From assembly GCA_020636355.1 (NCBI GenBank), contig JACJYB010000002.1, positions 558,001 to 622,000 of the forward strand: a DNA stretch of 64,000 bases. The letters run 5' to 3'. A program made the position numbers and the translations under genes. The first letter of the stretch is position 1. The number at the start of each line of letters is the position of its first letter. The notes below the pieces were generated by a model that saw only the letters and a list, made by a program, of their open reading frames with translations, made no database searches and was not told where the DNA came from. Shown here in pieces: positions 62,759-64,000 of the stretch. This stretch comes from Lewinellaceae bacterium (GTDB taxonomy: Bacteria; Bacteroidota; Bacteroidia; Chitinophagales; Saprospiraceae).

Positions 62759-64000
62759 ATGAAGAAATTTTTCCTCGCATTGGGAGGATTCCTTTTCCTC
62801 CAGGTTTCCCTATTTAGCCAAGCAGCTGTTGATACTTCAGGGTTAGACTACCGTATCAACGAGGCATTTACACCATTTTCAGATGCCTGGCAAAACATCG
62901 TTTTATACCCAATTCCATTGGGTGGGGGCAAAGAGTTACCCATCGTTTTGCTACTGCTTATCGGTGGTGCGTTGTTTTTTACCATTTACTTCTCATTTGT
63001 CAACATCCGCCGGTTTCCTCTTGCTATCCGGGTTGTCCGTGGACAATACGATGAAATGGATCACCATGAAGCCATTTCTCCGGATTCTTCCATTGTTGTT
63101 GACGGCGACGTCCTCAGGACCATTGAAGATGAGAGCAAGCATGGCGAGGTAAGCCATTTTCAAGCTTTGGCCACGGCTGTCTCCGGTACGGTAGGCCTTG
63201 GGAACATCGCTGGGGTCGCACTGGCTATCGCATTGGGCGGTCCTGGTGCCACTTTTTGGATGATTATCTGTGGTTTATTGGGAATGTCTACAAAATTTGT
63301 CGAATGTACACTTGGTGTTAAATACCGGGATATCGGACCAGATGGTACGGTATATGGCGGTCCGATGTATTATCTGTCAAAAGGATTAAAAGAAAAAGGA
63401 TTCACCGGTCTGGGCAAAGCATTGTCATTCATCTTTGCCTTTCTATGCGTAGGTGCATCTTTCGGAGGCGGTAATGCAGCTCAATCCAATCAGGCAGCTT
63501 CCCAGCTGGCATCCATGCTGGGCATGCAGGGCGGAGCTTCAGGAACCATCATCGGAGTTGTTCTTGCTATCGTTGTCGGTTTTGTTATCATTGGAGGGAT
63601 CAAACGAATTGCTTCCGTAACGGAGAAGATCGTACCATTCATGGCCATTCTTTACGTTGCCGCTTGCGTGTTTATCGTATTCGAACACTTCAGCCTGATC
63701 GATGATGCATTTATTTTGATCATGAAAGGAGCCTTTACTCCGCAAGCCGGTTTAGGCGGTTTGGTTGGTGTTTTGATTATCGGTTTCCGTCGTGCTGCAT
63801 TTTCAAACGAAGCTGGTGCAGGCTCAGCCGCAATCGCCCACTCTGCCGTTAAAACAAAATTTCCTGCTTCTGAGGGTTTGGTTGCCTTGCTTGAACCGTT
63901 CATTGATACCGTCGTAATCTGTACGATGACCGCGTTGGTTATCATCTTTTACAATTTCAACGGCGTATTTGAATATGGCACTGGCTCGGTGGTTGTCAAC
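62759..64000 (+). CDS. Sodium:alanine symporter family (AGCS) protein, partial, C-terminus beyond window
   Basis: The frame opens at ATG 62759 and is still open at base 64000 (about 414 residues). The N-terminus MKKFFLALGGFLFLQVSLFS looks like a signal peptide, followed by a short periplasmic stretch and the first membrane helix (ELPIVLLLLIGGALFFTIYF). The AGCS signatures are TAVSGTVGLGNIAGVALAI, AFLCVGASFGGGNAAQSNQ and FRRAAFSNEAGAGSAAIAHS. It should import alanine or glycine with sodium. A hydrophilic insertion (about residues 104-134; EMDHHEAISPDS) precedes the second helix, as in other Bacteroidota members. Confidence 0.9.
   Translation, partial: MKKFFLALGGFLFLQVSLFSQAAVDTSGLDYRINEAFTPFSDAWQNIVLYPIPLGGGKELPIVLLLLIGGALFFTIYFSFVNIRRFPLAIRVVRGQYDEMDHHEAISPDSSIVVDGDVLRTIEDESKHGEVSHFQALATAVSGTVGLGNIAGVALAIALGGPGATFWMIICGLLGMSTKFVECTLGVKYRDIGPDGTVYGGPMYYLSKGLKEKGFTGLGKALSFIFAFLCVGASFGGGNAAQSNQAASQLASMLGMQGGASGTIIGVVLAIVVGFVIIGGIKRIASVTEKIVPFMAILYVAACVFIVFEHFSLIDDAFILIMKGAFTPQAGLGGLVGVLIIGFRRAAFSNEAGAGSAAIAHSAVKTKFPASEGLVALLEPFIDTVVICTMTALVIIFYNFNGVFEYGTGSVVVN

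Noticed and set aside
1..64000. Mobile elements, CRISPR arrays, tRNA or rRNA genes
   Set aside because: I found no transposase or integrase-like frame, no regularly spaced direct repeats at DNA level and no cloverleaf or rRNA segments; intergenic gaps are short.

Overview
This window is almost certainly chromosomal DNA from a member of the Bacteroidota, most likely of the Saprospiria/Sphingobacteria-like branch. The reasons are: a complete alternative complex III (actA-F) followed by an aa3-type cytochrome oxidase locus; a FecI-type sigma factor with a FecR anti-sigma factor and a TonB-dependent receptor; promoters of the TAnnTTTG (-7) type and no obvious Shine-Dalgarno sequences; bacillithiol synthesis (BshB1); a LytS/LytTR pair; and a MoxR/DUF58/DUF4129/DUF4350 cluster. 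I see no rRNA, tRNA, CRISPR array, insertion sequence, prophage or replication origin. The only genes cut by the window are the first (a GT-C membrane protein whose C-terminus lies before base 1) and the last (an AGCS symporter whose C-terminus lies beyond base 64000).

Layout. 1-5.6 kb (minus): GT-C membrane enzyme, bacillithiol deacetylase overlapping a glutathione-peroxidase-like gene, a ketoacyl-ACP synthase III, and a coupled pair of exported/membrane proteins of unknown role. 5.7-13.3 kb: a von Willebrand A membrane protein, a MarR-GNAT fusion regulator divergent from a DinB-Nramp pair across a perfect 19-bp inverted repeat, a 46-residue membrane protein, a flavin-nucleotide-binding-type protein and a sodium:solute symporter. 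13.3-20.2 kb: RDD protein divergent from SpoIIM-like, DUF4129, DUF4350, MoxR and DUF58 genes, a tightly packed membrane operon. 20.3-22.0 kb: a YCII/DGPF-type protein with an ECF42-type sigma factor, separated by a perfect 30-bp palindrome. 22.0-28.6 kb (minus): TonB-dependent receptor, GIN-domain adhesin, a repeat-rich STN-domain surface protein, FecR and FecI-type sigma factor. 28.7-35.2 kb: a large FAD/Fe-S dehydrogenase, uracil-DNA glycosylase and small proteins. 35.3-51.8 kb (minus): a respiratory operon of 16 genes. 51.9-64 kb: thymidylate synthase, DUF2911-TPR protein, glycosyltransferase plus sedoheptulose-phosphate isomerase-like gene, LytTR two-component system, sugar isomerase-like protein, UbiD-like decarboxylase, RsmF-like methyltransferase and an AGCS symporter.

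How it works together. The respiratory operon would encode a menaquinol:cytochrome c oxidoreductase (ACIII) and the oxidase that accepts its electrons, with heme O synthase and probable assembly factors downstream. Its most striking feature is oxidase subunit II: after an intact CuA site it continues in frame into a complete OmpA-type peptidoglycan-binding domain, suggesting a respiratory supercomplex physically tethered to the cell wall. The same operon has a SCO/thioredoxin-like gene with no cysteine at all, and a small CxxC protein at its end. The FecI-FecR locus is followed not directly by a SusC-like receptor but by an unusual STN-domain protein carrying about eleven short glycine/asparagine repeats, a candidate for an unconventional surface-signalling sensor.
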